Assembly: GCA_040222455.1 (NCBI GenBank)
Contig: JAVKDD010000027.1
Location: 558,001 to 622,000, forward strand
Source of the DNA: RHLJ01 sp040222455
GTDB lineage: Bacteria > Bacteroidota > Rhodothermia > Balneolales > Balneolaceae
Direction: 5' to 3'
DNA length: 64,000 nucleotides
In this document: positions 24,594 to 34,716 of the stretch, in pieces
Layout of the letters: each line of letters starts with the position of its first letter
Numbering within the stretch: the stretch's first letter is position 1
Position numbers and translations under genes: made by a program
The notes under the pieces: model-generated
What the model was told of the DNA's origin: nothing
What the model saw: the letters and a program-made list of their open reading frames with translations, nothing else
Database searches by the model: none

Positions 24594-26087
24594 TCATGCG
24601 GTTACCTCTTTATTCGCAGCGAGTTTTTTATTGAAATAATAAACCAGCCCCAATGCTAAAGCCCATTGACCTATCACCGTTGCAACTGAATAGGTATCAA
24701 AAGGATTGTACCAAGTATCGGGAGCATATTCTGTGGCGCTTAAATACATCCACCAAACAAGTAATGTGACAACCTCTACAGGAACAATATATCTAATTAT
24801 TATTGTCCACCAAGAACCTAGTTTAGTTTTACTCTCTTCGGTATTTACTAAATTTGTTCTGAATTTTTCTGCTCCATAATTAATTACAGCGTACGATATA
24901 AATGCACCTGATACCATTAAACCAACCCCCCAAACGAAATCTTGGTTTGCAAAGAAAGTAAGGTTCAGTGCTGATGGAATTCCAAATGCGAAGCCGGCAC
25001 CTGCTACATAAAACGTAGCTTTTCTCCTATTCATACCAGCTTCAACAAAAACTTTAACTGCTAATTCAATCATTGAAATCAATGAACTAAATGCGGCAAA
25101 GGTCAAACTTAGAAAGAATAAAATTGAAAAAATTCCACCACCTGTCATAGATGCAAATAGCTGAGGCATCCAAATAAAGGTTAAGCCAGTTCCAGCAGGT
25201 CCGGAAGTCTTCATTACATCGAGAATTTCTGAGTCACTCATTGTGGAACCAAGGGTTCCAAAAACGGTTGAGAAGATTATTACTGCAGCCAACAGAGAAA
25301 TCATATTATTTCCTATTCCGGTTTGGAAAGCACTTATCGTTACATCATCAGATTTCCGCATGTAGCAGGCATAGGTGAGAATTAATCCCCAAGCGGCTCC
25401 AGTATCCCAGGCATTCTGAGTTAGAGCCTCTAGCCAAATTTGTGGATTTTTTAATGTGCTCCAATCAGGTGTGAAAAGATAAGCGATACCAGCTCCACTT
25501 CCTTCTAAACTAAGGGCTTTAGCTAAAGAGACAAGTAAGACTACTAAGAGAGATGGAATAAGAATTTTGTTTACTCTCTCAATGGATGAGATTCCTTTAA
25601 TCACAACGAATCCCCCAATAAGCATAATAATTGCATGGAAAACGACCGGAAGACCATTCTCATGGAAACTATCCCAAATCTGGATAGAAGCTTGATAAGT
25701 ATCAGGCAAACCTACTCCTATCGATTGATATAAATAGTACAAGCACCACCCTGCTACAACACTATAATAAAACATAATGGCTGTAGCTACAAAGCCAATA
25801 AAACCACCCATCCATCCTTTATTCTTCCCAATTAATTCTGAGAATGAGCCAACTACTCCTTTTCTTCCATTCCTACCAATTCCATACTCAGCAATTATTA
25901 AAGGAATAGACCATAGAAAGAGGAAACAAAGCCAGGCAACCAAAAAAGCTCCCGCACCATCTTCTCCAGCATTTTGCGCGGCAATTCTAGGAAATCTCCA
26001 TATATTTCCTGTCCCGATTGCTATTCCAAGTACACTTAGTATAAGTCCGAGTTTAGATGAAAAACGTTCTTGTGTATTAGCAGTCAT
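24594..26087 (-). CDS. Sodium-dependent transporter, NSS (SLC6) family
   Basis: 497 residues with about 11-12 membrane helices. The N-terminus has the family sodium site SKLGLILSVLGIAIGTGNIWRFPR, and helix 6 carries the unwound region AWDTGAAWGLILTYACYM. NSS members import amino acids or related compounds with sodium. The bacterial length (about 450-510) is normal. It is divergent from the DUF2723 gene across a 174-bp gap. The substrate cannot be read from the sequence. Confidence 0.88.
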   Translation of the reverse strand: MTANTQERFSSKLGLILSVLGIAIGTGNIWRFPRIAAQNAGEDGAGAFLVAWLCFLFLWSIPLIIAEYGIGRNGRKGVVGSFSELIGKNKGWMGGFIGFVATAIMFYYSVVAGWCLYYLYQSIGVGLPDTYQASIQIWDSFHENGLPVVFHAIIMLIGGFVVIKGISSIERVNKILIPSLLVVLLVSLAKALSLEGSGAGIAYLFTPDWSTLKNPQIWLEALTQNAWDTGAAWGLILTYACYMRKSDDVTISAFQTGIGNNMISLLAAVIIFSTVFGTLGSTMSDSEILDVMKTSGPAGTGLTFIWMPQLFASMTGGGIFSILFFLSLTFAAFSSLISMIELAVKVFVEAGMNRRKATFYVAGAGFAFGIPSALNLTFFANQDFVWGVGLMVSGAFISYAVINYGAEKFRTNLVNTEESKTKLGSWWTIIIRYIVPVEVVTLLVWWMYLSATEYAPDTWYNPFDTYSVATVIGQWALALGLVYYFNKKLAANKEVTA

Positions 26088-26171
26088 GCAAATAATTGTT
26101 AATTAAAAAATAGTATGGTATTTGACTCGTTTAAATGCCAAAATGGTTTGTAAATTTAAGCTTTATCTATT

Positions 26172-26199
26172 TTGAATAGATTTAGGCTATGCCTATAAT
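26172..26199 (+). promoter_or_regulatory. Possible promoter for the DUF2723 gene
   Basis: TTGAAT (26172-26177) and TATAAT (26194-26199) are spaced 16 bases apart, about 60 bases before the ATG. The match to the general sigma-70 pattern is good, but this lineage may use a different -10-like element, and AT-rich DNA gives chance matches. No experimental support. Confidence 0.25.
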
Positions 26200-26261
26200 T
26201 GCAAGCCTATATAATGGTAATAAAATGACTATCCAAAACTTTTCAGCCGGTTAATATATAC

Positions 26262-29252
26262 ATGTTTTCAGATCATAAAACGACGAATAAGTATTTAGCC
26301 CTTTTTACATTCATCGTCTCACTCATTATTTATACATTAACATTAGCTCCAACTGCTAGTTTTTGGGATGCAGGTGAATTCATAGCAGTAGCTCATGGTC
26401 TTCAAGTAAACCACCCTCCCGGAGCTCCACTCTATTCTATTATAGGAAGAGTTGTCTCTATGTTTATGCCAACCGAATACATTGCGTTGAGTATCAATTT
26501 CTTAAGTGGGTTGACATCAGCACTTACAGTAATGTTGCTATATTTAATTATTATTCGTTTGGTTCGCGAGTTTAGAGGGCACCCTAATGAGATGTCGTTA
26601 GTAGATAAAATTGGAATGTATGGAGGTGGACTCGTTGGTTCATTAACATTTGCAGTTTCTGATACATTTTGGTTTAACGCCGTTGAAGCCGAAGTGTATG
26701 CAATGTCTATGTTTTTTACTGCTATAGTAGTTTGGTTAGCTCTTAAGTGGGCCGAAAACCACGATAAAGAATATAATGAGCGTTGGTTAGTCTTAATTGC
26801 ATACATGTTTGGGCTAGCTATTGGAGTTCACCTTTTGAATTTACTCGCTATTTTCTTTGTGGCTTTAATAGTCTATTTCAAAAAGAGAGATTTTACACTT
26901 CTTTCTTTTGGAATTATGGGTGCACTTGCTGTTTCATCATTCCTAGTTATTTACCCTTTTACTATTCAAACGCTGCCTGATTGGTCATCAAAAATTGGTG
27001 ATGCAACTTATGGTTTAATTGGTCCATTTACTTTTGTATTACTGATTGTAGGTTCATTAGTGTGGGGAATTTATCATACCCATAAAAACAAGTATCGACT
27101 CGCTAATATCTTTTTGATTAGCTACGCAATGATAATGATAGGGTATTCTTCCTATTCAGTGATTATGATTAGATCTATAGCTAATCCACCTATTGATGAG
27201 AACGACCCTGAAACGGTAGAAGATTTTGTAAAATATCTTAAGCGTGAACAATATGGCGACACACCAATTTTTCGCGGCAGAAATTTTGATAACAATACCG
27301 GGCAAATTAATCCTGATGCAGAAGCTTTGTTTCCTCGAAGGCATTCGCAAGACCCCCGTGATGTAGCGTATTATGCACGTTATAATAGTGACTGGGATTT
27401 TTTCTGGGATTATCAGATAAATCATATGTATGTAAGGTATTTCAATTGGAACTTTATTGGGCGTGAAGCAGATATTCAAGACACTGGTTGGCGATCTGGA
27501 TTTGAGGAACCCAGATATCCGCTAAATAGAGCAAATAATGCCTATTATTTTGTTCCTTTCCTGCTTGGCATTTTTGGTTTAATATTTCATTTTTCATCTG
27601 ATTGGAAACGGGCTTTCGCGGTGTTTACTCTGTTCATTGTAACAGGGTTGGCGATTATTATTTTCCTCAATCAAGACCCTTATCAACCCAGAGAGCGAGA
27701 TTATGCATATGTTGGTTCCTTCTTTGCTTTTGCTATTTGGATAGGGCTTGGTGTTACAGGGATCATAGAACTTCTAAAAGGATATTTAAAGGAAAATGCC
27801 GCCATTAGTTATGGAGTAGTTGCTCTTTGTATTATGGCTTCTCCTGTTTTAATGGGATTCCAAAACTGGGACGACCATGATCGAAGTAATCGTTATGTAG
27901 CTCCAGATTACGCTAAAAATCTTCTTAATTCTTTAGCTCCAAATGCAATTGTATTTACAAATGGAGATAATGATACCTTCCCTCTTTGGTACGCTCAAGA
28001 AGTTGAAGGAGTCAGAACCGACGTTCGTATCGTTTGTTTGAGTCTTTTAAATACAGATTGGTATATCAAACAATTGAAAAACCAATGGTCACATGAGTCT
28101 GCTCCCCTTCCCATCAATTTAACAGACGAACAAGTTGATCAAATAACTTCAAGAATAGACCGCTGGCAACCACGAACTATCAATATCCCCGTTGATAAAG
28201 ATTTGTTAAAAAGTGCATTTGCTGAAGACGGAAACTACAAAGAAGCTATTGGTGTAAAACCCGATACTTCTCTACAAATACTTTATACCGGTACTGATTT
28301 TGAAATACCAGTCGATTCATTAGATGATCAGATTTCATGGAGAGTTAATGGACGATTGTATGGCAATGATGCGCAAGGAAATGGAGTATACTATATGCAG
28401 GTTCAGGATTTAATGATCCTCGAATTGCTTCAATCAAATAACTGGCTACGTCCTATTTATTTTGCAAATACTGTATCACAAAGTAGTATGCTTGGGCTTG
28501 ATTCTAATGATTATTTTAGAACTGAAGGCAAAGCCTATAGAGTTGTTCCCAAAAAGCTCCCTTCAAGATATCAAGGATATATTGATACGGACATTCATAC
28601 TCGAAGACTTCGGAATTTCAGCTTTACAGAATGGAATAATCCAGACGCGTATTTTGATGAAAATATTCGAAGAATGCTTGGAAATTACCGCTATAGTTTC
28701 TTACAGCTTGCAGAAACTTTTGTTGAACAAGGGCAACCAGATAGTGCAGCAGTTTACTTAAAAATGGCTGAGGAGAAAATTCCTTTCAGACCTGAAGAAG
28801 AAAGTATAAATCTACAAGCTTTATTTGCTGCAAAATATGTTAGCCTTGGGCAAACAGAAGACGCAGGGAAACTAGCATTGAAGATTAAGACACAAGTTCT
28901 AAATGAATTTAGTGACACTTTCGAAAGTTTCTTGCAATCTCAAACTATAGTACAAGATCTTTCTGCAGAATTTGAAACCGCTAGAAGAACCGGAGACGTT
29001 ACAAAGCAAAGAAAATTACGTCCTCAAATAAATGCACAATACGAAAGAACGCAAACCATTGGCGATAACATTATGCAAATCCGTCAGTATATGGCAATCA
29101 CGCAATATGCTTTATATAAATCTGGAAATGAAAGTGATGCTGTTGAAATTGCAAACCAAGTTAATGGTTTACTTGATGGTACTCCATTCCCTACATTGCC
29201 AGAAACCGAAACAGAGTCGGTTGCGGAAATAACGAGATATGGACTTAATTAA
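26262..29252 (+). CDS. DUF2723 protein O-mannosyltransferase-like membrane enzyme
   Basis: 996 residues. About 12 membrane helices occupy residues 1-540. The first periplasmic loop carries the DUF2723 signature SFWDAGEFIAVAHGLQVNHPPGAP, with the acidic pair expected in GT-C enzymes (DAGE), and later there are QPRERDYAYVGSF and NALVFTNGDNDTF-type segments (here NAIVFTNGDNDTFP). The C-terminal 400 residues are soluble and end in helical TPR-like repeats (LQLAETFVEQGQPDSAAVYLKMA). In Bacteroidota these proteins are thought to O-glycosylate exported proteins. It is followed by a small gene and ybeY in the same direction. Confidence 0.85.
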   Translation: MFSDHKTTNKYLALFTFIVSLIIYTLTLAPTASFWDAGEFIAVAHGLQVNHPPGAPLYSIIGRVVSMFMPTEYIALSINFLSGLTSALTVMLLYLIIIRLVREFRGHPNEMSLVDKIGMYGGGLVGSLTFAVSDTFWFNAVEAEVYAMSMFFTAIVVWLALKWAENHDKEYNERWLVLIAYMFGLAIGVHLLNLLAIFFVALIVYFKKRDFTLLSFGIMGALAVSSFLVIYPFTIQTLPDWSSKIGDATYGLIGPFTFVLLIVGSLVWGIYHTHKNKYRLANIFLISYAMIMIGYSSYSVIMIRSIANPPIDENDPETVEDFVKYLKREQYGDTPIFRGRNFDNNTGQINPDAEALFPRRHSQDPRDVAYYARYNSDWDFFWDYQINHMYVRYFNWNFIGREADIQDTGWRSGFEEPRYPLNRANNAYYFVPFLLGIFGLIFHFSSDWKRAFAVFTLFIVTGLAIIIFLNQDPYQPRERDYAYVGSFFAFAIWIGLGVTGIIELLKGYLKENAAISYGVVALCIMASPVLMGFQNWDDHDRSNRYVAPDYAKNLLNSLAPNAIVFTNGDNDTFPLWYAQEVEGVRTDVRIVCLSLLNTDWYIKQLKNQWSHESAPLPINLTDEQVDQITSRIDRWQPRTINIPVDKDLLKSAFAEDGNYKEAIGVKPDTSLQILYTGTDFEIPVDSLDDQISWRVNGRLYGNDAQGNGVYYMQVQDLMILELLQSNNWLRPIYFANTVSQSSMLGLDSNDYFRTEGKAYRVVPKKLPSRYQGYIDTDIHTRRLRNFSFTEWNNPDAYFDENIRRMLGNYRYSFLQLAETFVEQGQPDSAAVYLKMAEEKIPFRPEEESINLQALFAAKYVSLGQTEDAGKLALKIKTQVLNEFSDTFESFLQSQTIVQDLSAEFETARRTGDVTKQRKLRPQINAQYERTQTIGDNIMQIRQYMAITQYALYKSGNESDAVEIANQVNGLLDGTPFPTLPETETESVAEITRYGLN

Positions 29253-29306
29253 CCTTATTTTTAGTTTACATCTTGAGTTGTATATTCACAGCAAAGACAA
29301 TTTGAT

Positions 29307-29753
29307 ATGATACATCAGTTTACAAAAGAGAATATTGACGCCATTGGAAAAGTTCTTGGAGCAACTCCTAAACCTTTAGGCGATGATGTTTTTAGAATAG
29401 AAGTAAAAAACGATGAAGAAAATCGTCATCTTGCTCTCGAAATACATCTAGGCTTAGATGTTAATAAAGAGCAAATGAATATGGTTTCGGTATATTCATA
29501 TAATACCTTTCTTCAATTACATAACTGTACTGCATTTATTGCCAGTGACATTCTTCAACAAGTTACGTTTTTTGGAAAATCCGGAACTAAAACATCGGGG
29601 TTAATAGTAGAACAGACTGCAGGATGTAGTTTATATGCCAATGTTGATGAAGCAGTTATCTCGGGTGACTTTACTGCCCTACCAGAAGATTTAATGATGT
29701 GCGGTATTGCTCTATCACTAACTGAAACAATGGACGATGATTTCAGCTTCTAA
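29307..29753 (+). CDS. Conserved hypothetical protein
   Basis: 148 residues, cytoplasmic and slightly acidic, with no membrane segment. It has an alternating beta/alpha pattern (DDVFRIEVKND, LALEIHLGLDV, MNMVSVYSYNTFLQLHN) and four Cys (ASDILQQ precedes; TAGCSLYAN; MMCGIAL) that do not form a known motif. It lies 55 bases after the DUF2723 gene and 3 bases before ybeY, so it probably shares a transcript with ybeY. Family not recognised; no function can be given. Confidence 0.6.
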   Translation: MIHQFTKENIDAIGKVLGATPKPLGDDVFRIEVKNDEENRHLALEIHLGLDVNKEQMNMVSVYSYNTFLQLHNCTAFIASDILQQVTFFGKSGTKTSGLIVEQTAGCSLYANVDEAVISGDFTALPEDLMMCGIALSLTETMDDDFSF

Positions 29754-29756
29754 ATT

Positions 29757-30194
29757 ATGGAAGCTCCTGAACATCCACTAGATATTTTTAACACAAGCGG
29801 CATAGAATTACCCTTTAAGAATTCTGAAGCCGCTTTTTTATTAGATTTAATCTCGGAAGAACAAAATGTAGCATTTTCATCTGTTGAAATTGCGTTTGTT
29901 GACGAAAATGAGATTGTTCGTATCAATACTGAGTTTTTACAGCACGATTACATAACTGATATCATTACCTTTCGCTACGATGAAAACGTTACAAATTTAG
30001 AAATTGAAGGAACATTATATTGCTGTTCACAAAGAATCAGAGAACAAGCATCAGAATTTAATCAGACTGAAAAGAGAGAATTTTTAAGAATTATTATTCA
30101 CGGTTTACTTCACCTTTGTGGCTATAATGATTCAACAATAAATGAGAAAAAAGAAATGACCCGATTAGAAGATCATTTCTTAAATCTAATTTAA
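29757..30194 (+). CDS. ybeY: YbeY-type rRNA maturation endoribonuclease
   Basis: 145 residues. The metal-binding region reads IIHGLLHLCGYND; the first two His match H-x-x-x-H, while the third ligand, His in the Escherichia coli motif (GYDH), is Asp here. Bacteroidota YbeY proteins commonly have this form (GYKD), so it is not a sign of decay. An upstream Arg/Thr-rich strand (YITDIITFRYDE) fits the family's conserved TDVLSFP region. YbeY processes 16S rRNA and takes part in ribosome quality control. Confidence 0.88.
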   Translation: MEAPEHPLDIFNTSGIELPFKNSEAAFLLDLISEEQNVAFSSVEIAFVDENEIVRINTEFLQHDYITDIITFRYDENVTNLEIEGTLYCCSQRIREQASEFNQTEKREFLRIIIHGLLHLCGYNDSTINEKKEMTRLEDHFLNLI

Positions 30195-30199
30195 AAAAA

Positions 30200-31534
30200 T
30201 TATTCTGTATCAATAAGCTGCCCCGAAAGTTGGTATAAACTTACTTCTGAGAGTTTTGCTTGTACCTGAAGCCTTAATAAATTTTGCTTAACTCGGGATA
30301 CATTCAGTTGAGCTTCACGAAATTGGGTATTCGTAATCTGCCCTAATTCAAATAATTGTTTTGAACGGTCGAAATTTAACTCGGCAGTTTTAAGATTAAA
30401 CTCTTCCTTTCCAAGTAAATACAAATTGGTTTCATAATTTTCATAAATATTAAGTACATCCCTTTTCAGGCTTTTTTGAGCTAATGACAGAGACTCCTCA
30501 CTATTTTTAAGTTGAACCAATGCATTCTGAATTCTTGTTTCTTGTTGAAACCCATTAAATAGATTTAACGAGATAGAAATACCACCAGAAAAACCAGTTG
30601 ATTCCTGAAATTCTAACTGACCGGCATCAGATTTATTTTTAATATAATCATAAGAACCCGTCAAATTAATTTTCGGAAATCTACCAGACCTATTTTGCTT
30701 TAAACTTAGCATTGCATTTTCAGCAGTAAGTTTAGATAGTACAACCGATGCATTATTTTGCATCGAATACATCAAAATATCATTCACTAATAACTCATAA
30801 TTTAGAGACACATCATCTACAAGATTAATAGCTTGATCAGGTTCTTCCCCTAATTGGACCAAAAGATCCCGTTTCGCATTCTGCAATAAGGTTTGAGCCT
30901 GAATGAATGCAACGCTATCTGTATTTAAATCAACTTCTGCAGAAAGTAAATCGAGTCTTGTTGCATTACCTAATTCAAATCTTTTTGAAATACGGTTAAA
31001 TCGATCCAAAGAAATTAAAATTGCTTCATTATTAATTTCCAGATTCAATTTTTGAGTTACAGCACTTAAATAAAGGCTAATCACTTCAAGTAATGTGCCT
31101 TCAATCTGCAATCTAGCTTCAACACCGGATTGTTCTTCTAGACTTTTTAAAGATTGAAACCTGTAGTAGTTTCCGAACCCATCAAAAAGTAAATAACTCG
31201 CTGAAATAGAGCCCGAAGTTGTATTTGAACCTGCACCATTTACGGTGTTTGAAGGTTGTCCGAATACCTTAAATTCAGTGTCTGTCACTGAACCAGAGAT
31301 TGATCCTGAAGCAGTAACACTGGGTAGTAAACCTGCGTTACCAACCGTTGCATTATTACTGTTAATTTCTACGTTGTTATTAGTAATTATGATGTTGTGA
31401 TTCTTTTCAAGAGCTATTGCGATTGCTTGTTCTAGCGTGATCAAATCTGCATTTAATGTTGATTTTACCTGACCTAGTGACGTTTTAAAAAGTCCTAGAG
31501 TTAGTGCAACTAGTATGAGTATTGACTTATTCAT
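30200..31534 (-). CDS. TolC-family outer-membrane efflux channel
   Basis: 444 residues with a signal peptide (SILILVALTLGLFKTSLGQ). The duplicated helix-strand pattern of TolC is visible: LITLEQAIAIALEKNHNIIIT and later SLKQNRSGRFPKINLTGSYDY, with repeats of long amphipathic helices containing LDLLSAEVDLNTDSVAFIQA and TQFREAQLNVSRVKQNLLRLQ. It is the outer-membrane exit of the tripartite pump encoded upstream. The start overlaps the end of the RND gene by 8 bases, so translation is coupled. Confidence 0.9.
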   Translation of the reverse strand: MNKSILILVALTLGLFKTSLGQVKSTLNADLITLEQAIAIALEKNHNIIITNNNVEINSNNATVGNAGLLPSVTASGSISGSVTDTEFKVFGQPSNTVNGAGSNTTSGSISASYLLFDGFGNYYRFQSLKSLEEQSGVEARLQIEGTLLEVISLYLSAVTQKLNLEINNEAILISLDRFNRISKRFELGNATRLDLLSAEVDLNTDSVAFIQAQTLLQNAKRDLLVQLGEEPDQAINLVDDVSLNYELLVNDILMYSMQNNASVVLSKLTAENAMLSLKQNRSGRFPKINLTGSYDYIKNKSDAGQLEFQESTGFSGGISISLNLFNGFQQETRIQNALVQLKNSEESLSLAQKSLKRDVLNIYENYETNLYLLGKEEFNLKTAELNFDRSKQLFELGQITNTQFREAQLNVSRVKQNLLRLQVQAKLSEVSLYQLSGQLIDTE

Positions 31535-34500
31535 TTTCTAACTCCCATTGAGCTTCTTCGTATGCAGGTTCGATTTCTTTTCTTTCAATTTCTAGGTGTT
31601 TTCCTTCCCAAGCCCAATACATAAATTTCTTCAAATTTCTGCGTATTGAATTCGATAAAAGTAAAAGTGAAGGTAAAACCGTTAATAAAAGAAACGTTCC
31701 GATTAGCAAACCATAGGCAATGGTAATTGCCATTGGAATCAAAAATTGAGCTTGAAAGCTTTTCTCAAATATAAGAGGAGCAAGTCCAACTGTAGTTGTT
31801 CCTGTCGTTAATAAAATGGGTCTGAATCTTGAACGTCCTGTTTCTACTAATGCTTCAAAAACATCTGTTCCTTTTCTAACCAAATCATTATATGCATTTA
31901 TAAATACGAGCCCATCATTTACTAAAATCCCAATTAAAGCTACAAATCCTAAAAATGAAAGTAGGCTTATTTGAAATCCATGAATATAATGTCCTAGCGA
32001 AACTCCTACTATTCCAAAAGGAATAATTAGATATAATACGAAAGCTTGGGAGAATGAACGGAAGGTAAAAGTTACAATCGCATATAGGAGTATTAATATT
32101 ACAGGTAATACGGTTTGTGCTGAACCAGCTGCTTTCTCCGTTTCTCGTACTTGCCCTTCGAATTGATAGGTTACTGTTGGGTGAGCTGCTAATACTTTAG
32201 GAAGAGCAATATTTTCAACTTTAGAAAGTGCATCGGTACCTGAAACTTCTAAGTTTGCAAGTTCTGCTTCTACTCTTATTTCCCGTTTACCATCCCTGTG
32301 ATTTATTGAAACCAGTCCGTTAGTAAACTCAACATTGGCAAGTTCTCCTAATGGATATGAACCGCCATCTGCTGAACGAATTCGCATATTCAAAAGCTGG
32401 CCGACGTCTCTCCTATCCTCTAGGATATATCTAGTCCAGACTTTTACCTCATTAGTTCCTCGTTGCAAACGTTGGATTTCACTTCCAAAAAACGCATTCC
32501 TAACCTGACTAATTAACCCTGCGTTAGTAAATCCAAGTGCGTAGGCCCGATCTTTTAGAGTTACCTTAACTTCTGGCTGGTTTTCATTATCAGTATCTGT
32601 TATATCTCTAAGCACATCAAGTTGATTCATTTCCTGAACCAGCATTTCTTTTGCACTTCGTAATTCTTCAAAATTATTGGATGCCAATGAAACAGAAACA
32701 GGTTTTCCAAACGGACTTGTAGAAATAAAAGATAAAAGTTTAGCATCAGGAATAGGACCAACTTCTTTCTTTATTTCAAGTGAGATATCAAAACTGCGGA
32801 CATTCCTGAATTCTGAAGGTATCAGAAAAAAGCTAATACTTGCCCTATTACTACCAGGACCAATATTTACTTTGATATTCCTTATATACCCTACACTATC
32901 ACCAGTTTGAGATTTATATTTTTCATTTAAACTTCGAGCTCCATTTACAATTTGATCGACCTTGTTTTTAGTAACAAATTCACTCGTTCCTTGGGGCATT
33001 TCAAGTGTTGCAGTAACAGTATTTTGTTCAATATTTGGGAAAAAAGTAGTTTGAACATATCCTCCTGAAATCGCTCCTATTGAAATAATTAATAGACTTA
33101 GTGAGAATAAAATTACCAGTGTTTTATTTTTAAGAGAAAATTTTAAAAATGGTACATACATCTGATCTCTTAAATAAAAAAGTTTGTCCTCCATCCACAC
33201 TTGAAATCCTTTCTGCTCTATATTTTTATCTTGGTGTAAATCCTTTGAATGTGCAAGATGTGCAGGGAGAAATAAGAAGACTTCAATTAAGGAAACAAGC
33301 AATACTGCCGACACTACGAAAGCGATATCACTAAAGAAGTCGCCCAATTGACCATCTACAAAAAAGAAAAATGAGAAGGCGATACAGGTGGTAAGAATTG
33401 CTGAAGTTACAGATGGTACCACTTCCATTGTACCTTCAACTGCTGCTTTTAAAGGATGGAGACCTTGTTCATATTTTTGATAAATATTTTCTCCAACTAC
33501 AATCCCATCATCAACCAAGATTCCAATCACAATAATCATTCCAAATAAGGAAATAACGTTTATCGTAATTCCATAAAAAGCAGCCACAACAAACATCCCA
33601 AAAAATGAAATTGGGATTCCCAAAGCCACCCAAAATGCTAACCGTATTCTTAGAAATAATCCTAAAAGAATAAATACAAGTAGAACACCGAGTATACCAT
33701 TATTTCTGAGAAGCTCGATCCGCTCTCGAAGAGATATAGTTGAATCATCAATAAGTACAGCTTTAACAGTATTATTCTGTGCATTAAACTCATTGATGTA
33801 TTCTTTAATGAAATTAGAAGCAGCAAGAATATCTTCTTCATTGGTTGTTGTAACTTGTATAAAAACTGCTGGAATACCATCCAGTTCTCCTCGGTTAGTA
33901 TCTTCGCTAAAGGTATCTTCTATAGTGGCTACATCACTTAAACGAACGATGGTACCGTTTGGTAAAGCTTTTACAACTATATCATTAAAGCCTTTTGCAA
34001 AGTAACTTCTTTCATCAACACGAATGGTAAACTCTGTTCGTTCACCACGTACAAGTCCACCAGTTGTTCTGATATTTGAATTAGCTACTGCTATGCTAAT
34101 ATCAGCAAAGGTTAAACCGTATGCTCTTAACTTATCTTCAGTAATTCCAATTTGTATTTCGGGTTCAGTAAATCCACTTAATTGAAGTTGAGAAAGTCCG
34201 TCATAGGCAAGTAATACATCCTCAAAAGCATCGATGGTACTTTTTAGTGTAGTTGGAGTTACATTTCCAGTAAGTGCTATTTGACCAACTTGATTCACTG
34301 GTTCTTGTTTAAAAACTACGATACGTTCTAGATCAGTTGGAAAAGAACTAATTCGATCAACCGAATTTTTTACTTCTTGAAGAACCACATTAGGGTCTCT
34401 GTTTGGTAAAAGTTCAACGGTAACAGTTGCAAAGTTTTCCTGAGAGACCGATGTAACTCTTTCCACTCCTTTTGTGCCTTCAAGACTTTCTTCAATTTTA

Positions 34501-34697
34501 AGAACAACGCCTTCTTCTACTTCAATTGGGGAAGCACCAGGATAAACGGCTTCAACTATAATGAATTGGACATCTTGTTTAGGGAAAAAAGTTGAGGTAA
34601 GACTGGTAGCTGCTATAAAGCCAAAAAGAACAAATAGCAGTATTCCCAGATTTACCAAAACTACATGCTTAGTGAAATATTGAATAATCTTCTTCAT
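31527..34697 (-). CDS. RND efflux pump inner-membrane permease
   Basis: 1056 residues, the full length of an AcrB/MexB-type protein. The N-terminal helix (VVLVNLGILLFVLFGFIAATSL) is followed by the porter domain, then helices 2-6 with the proton-relay region ISLFGMIIVIGILVDDGIVVGENIYQ (Asp-Asp in helix 4), a second porter domain, and helices 8-12 including FLGFVALIGILVNDGLVFINAYN. The family exports drugs, dyes, bile salts or metals; this member lacks the Met/His set typical of copper exporters. It lies 19 bases after the adaptor gene. Confidence 0.93.
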   Translation of the reverse strand: MKKIIQYFTKHVVLVNLGILLFVLFGFIAATSLTSTFFPKQDVQFIIVEAVYPGASPIEVEEGVVLKIEESLEGTKGVERVTSVSQENFATVTVELLPNRDPNVVLQEVKNSVDRISSFPTDLERIVVFKQEPVNQVGQIALTGNVTPTTLKSTIDAFEDVLLAYDGLSQLQLSGFTEPEIQIGITEDKLRAYGLTFADISIAVANSNIRTTGGLVRGERTEFTIRVDERSYFAKGFNDIVVKALPNGTIVRLSDVATIEDTFSEDTNRGELDGIPAVFIQVTTTNEEDILAASNFIKEYINEFNAQNNTVKAVLIDDSTISLRERIELLRNNGILGVLLVFILLGLFLRIRLAFWVALGIPISFFGMFVVAAFYGITINVISLFGMIIVIGILVDDGIVVGENIYQKYEQGLHPLKAAVEGTMEVVPSVTSAILTTCIAFSFFFFVDGQLGDFFSDIAFVVSAVLLVSLIEVFLFLPAHLAHSKDLHQDKNIEQKGFQVWMEDKLFYLRDQMYVPFLKFSLKNKTLVILFSLSLLIISIGAISGGYVQTTFFPNIEQNTVTATLEMPQGTSEFVTKNKVDQIVNGARSLNEKYKSQTGDSVGYIRNIKVNIGPGSNRASISFFLIPSEFRNVRSFDISLEIKKEVGPIPDAKLLSFISTSPFGKPVSVSLASNNFEELRSAKEMLVQEMNQLDVLRDITDTDNENQPEVKVTLKDRAYALGFTNAGLISQVRNAFFGSEIQRLQRGTNEVKVWTRYILEDRRDVGQLLNMRIRSADGGSYPLGELANVEFTNGLVSINHRDGKREIRVEAELANLEVSGTDALSKVENIALPKVLAAHPTVTYQFEGQVRETEKAAGSAQTVLPVILILLYAIVTFTFRSFSQAFVLYLIIPFGIVGVSLGHYIHGFQISLLSFLGFVALIGILVNDGLVFINAYNDLVRKGTDVFEALVETGRSRFRPILLTTGTTTVGLAPLIFEKSFQAQFLIPMAITIAYGLLIGTFLLLTVLPSLLLLSNSIRRNLKKFMYWAWEGKHLEIERKEIEPAYEEAQWELENE

Positions 34698-34716
34698 TTC
34701 TATATACCTATTTCAC

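Noticed and set aside
29757..30194. YbeY third metal ligand is Asp, not His
   Set aside because: As far as I know this form is common in YbeY of Bacteroidota, so it is lineage variation and not a defect.
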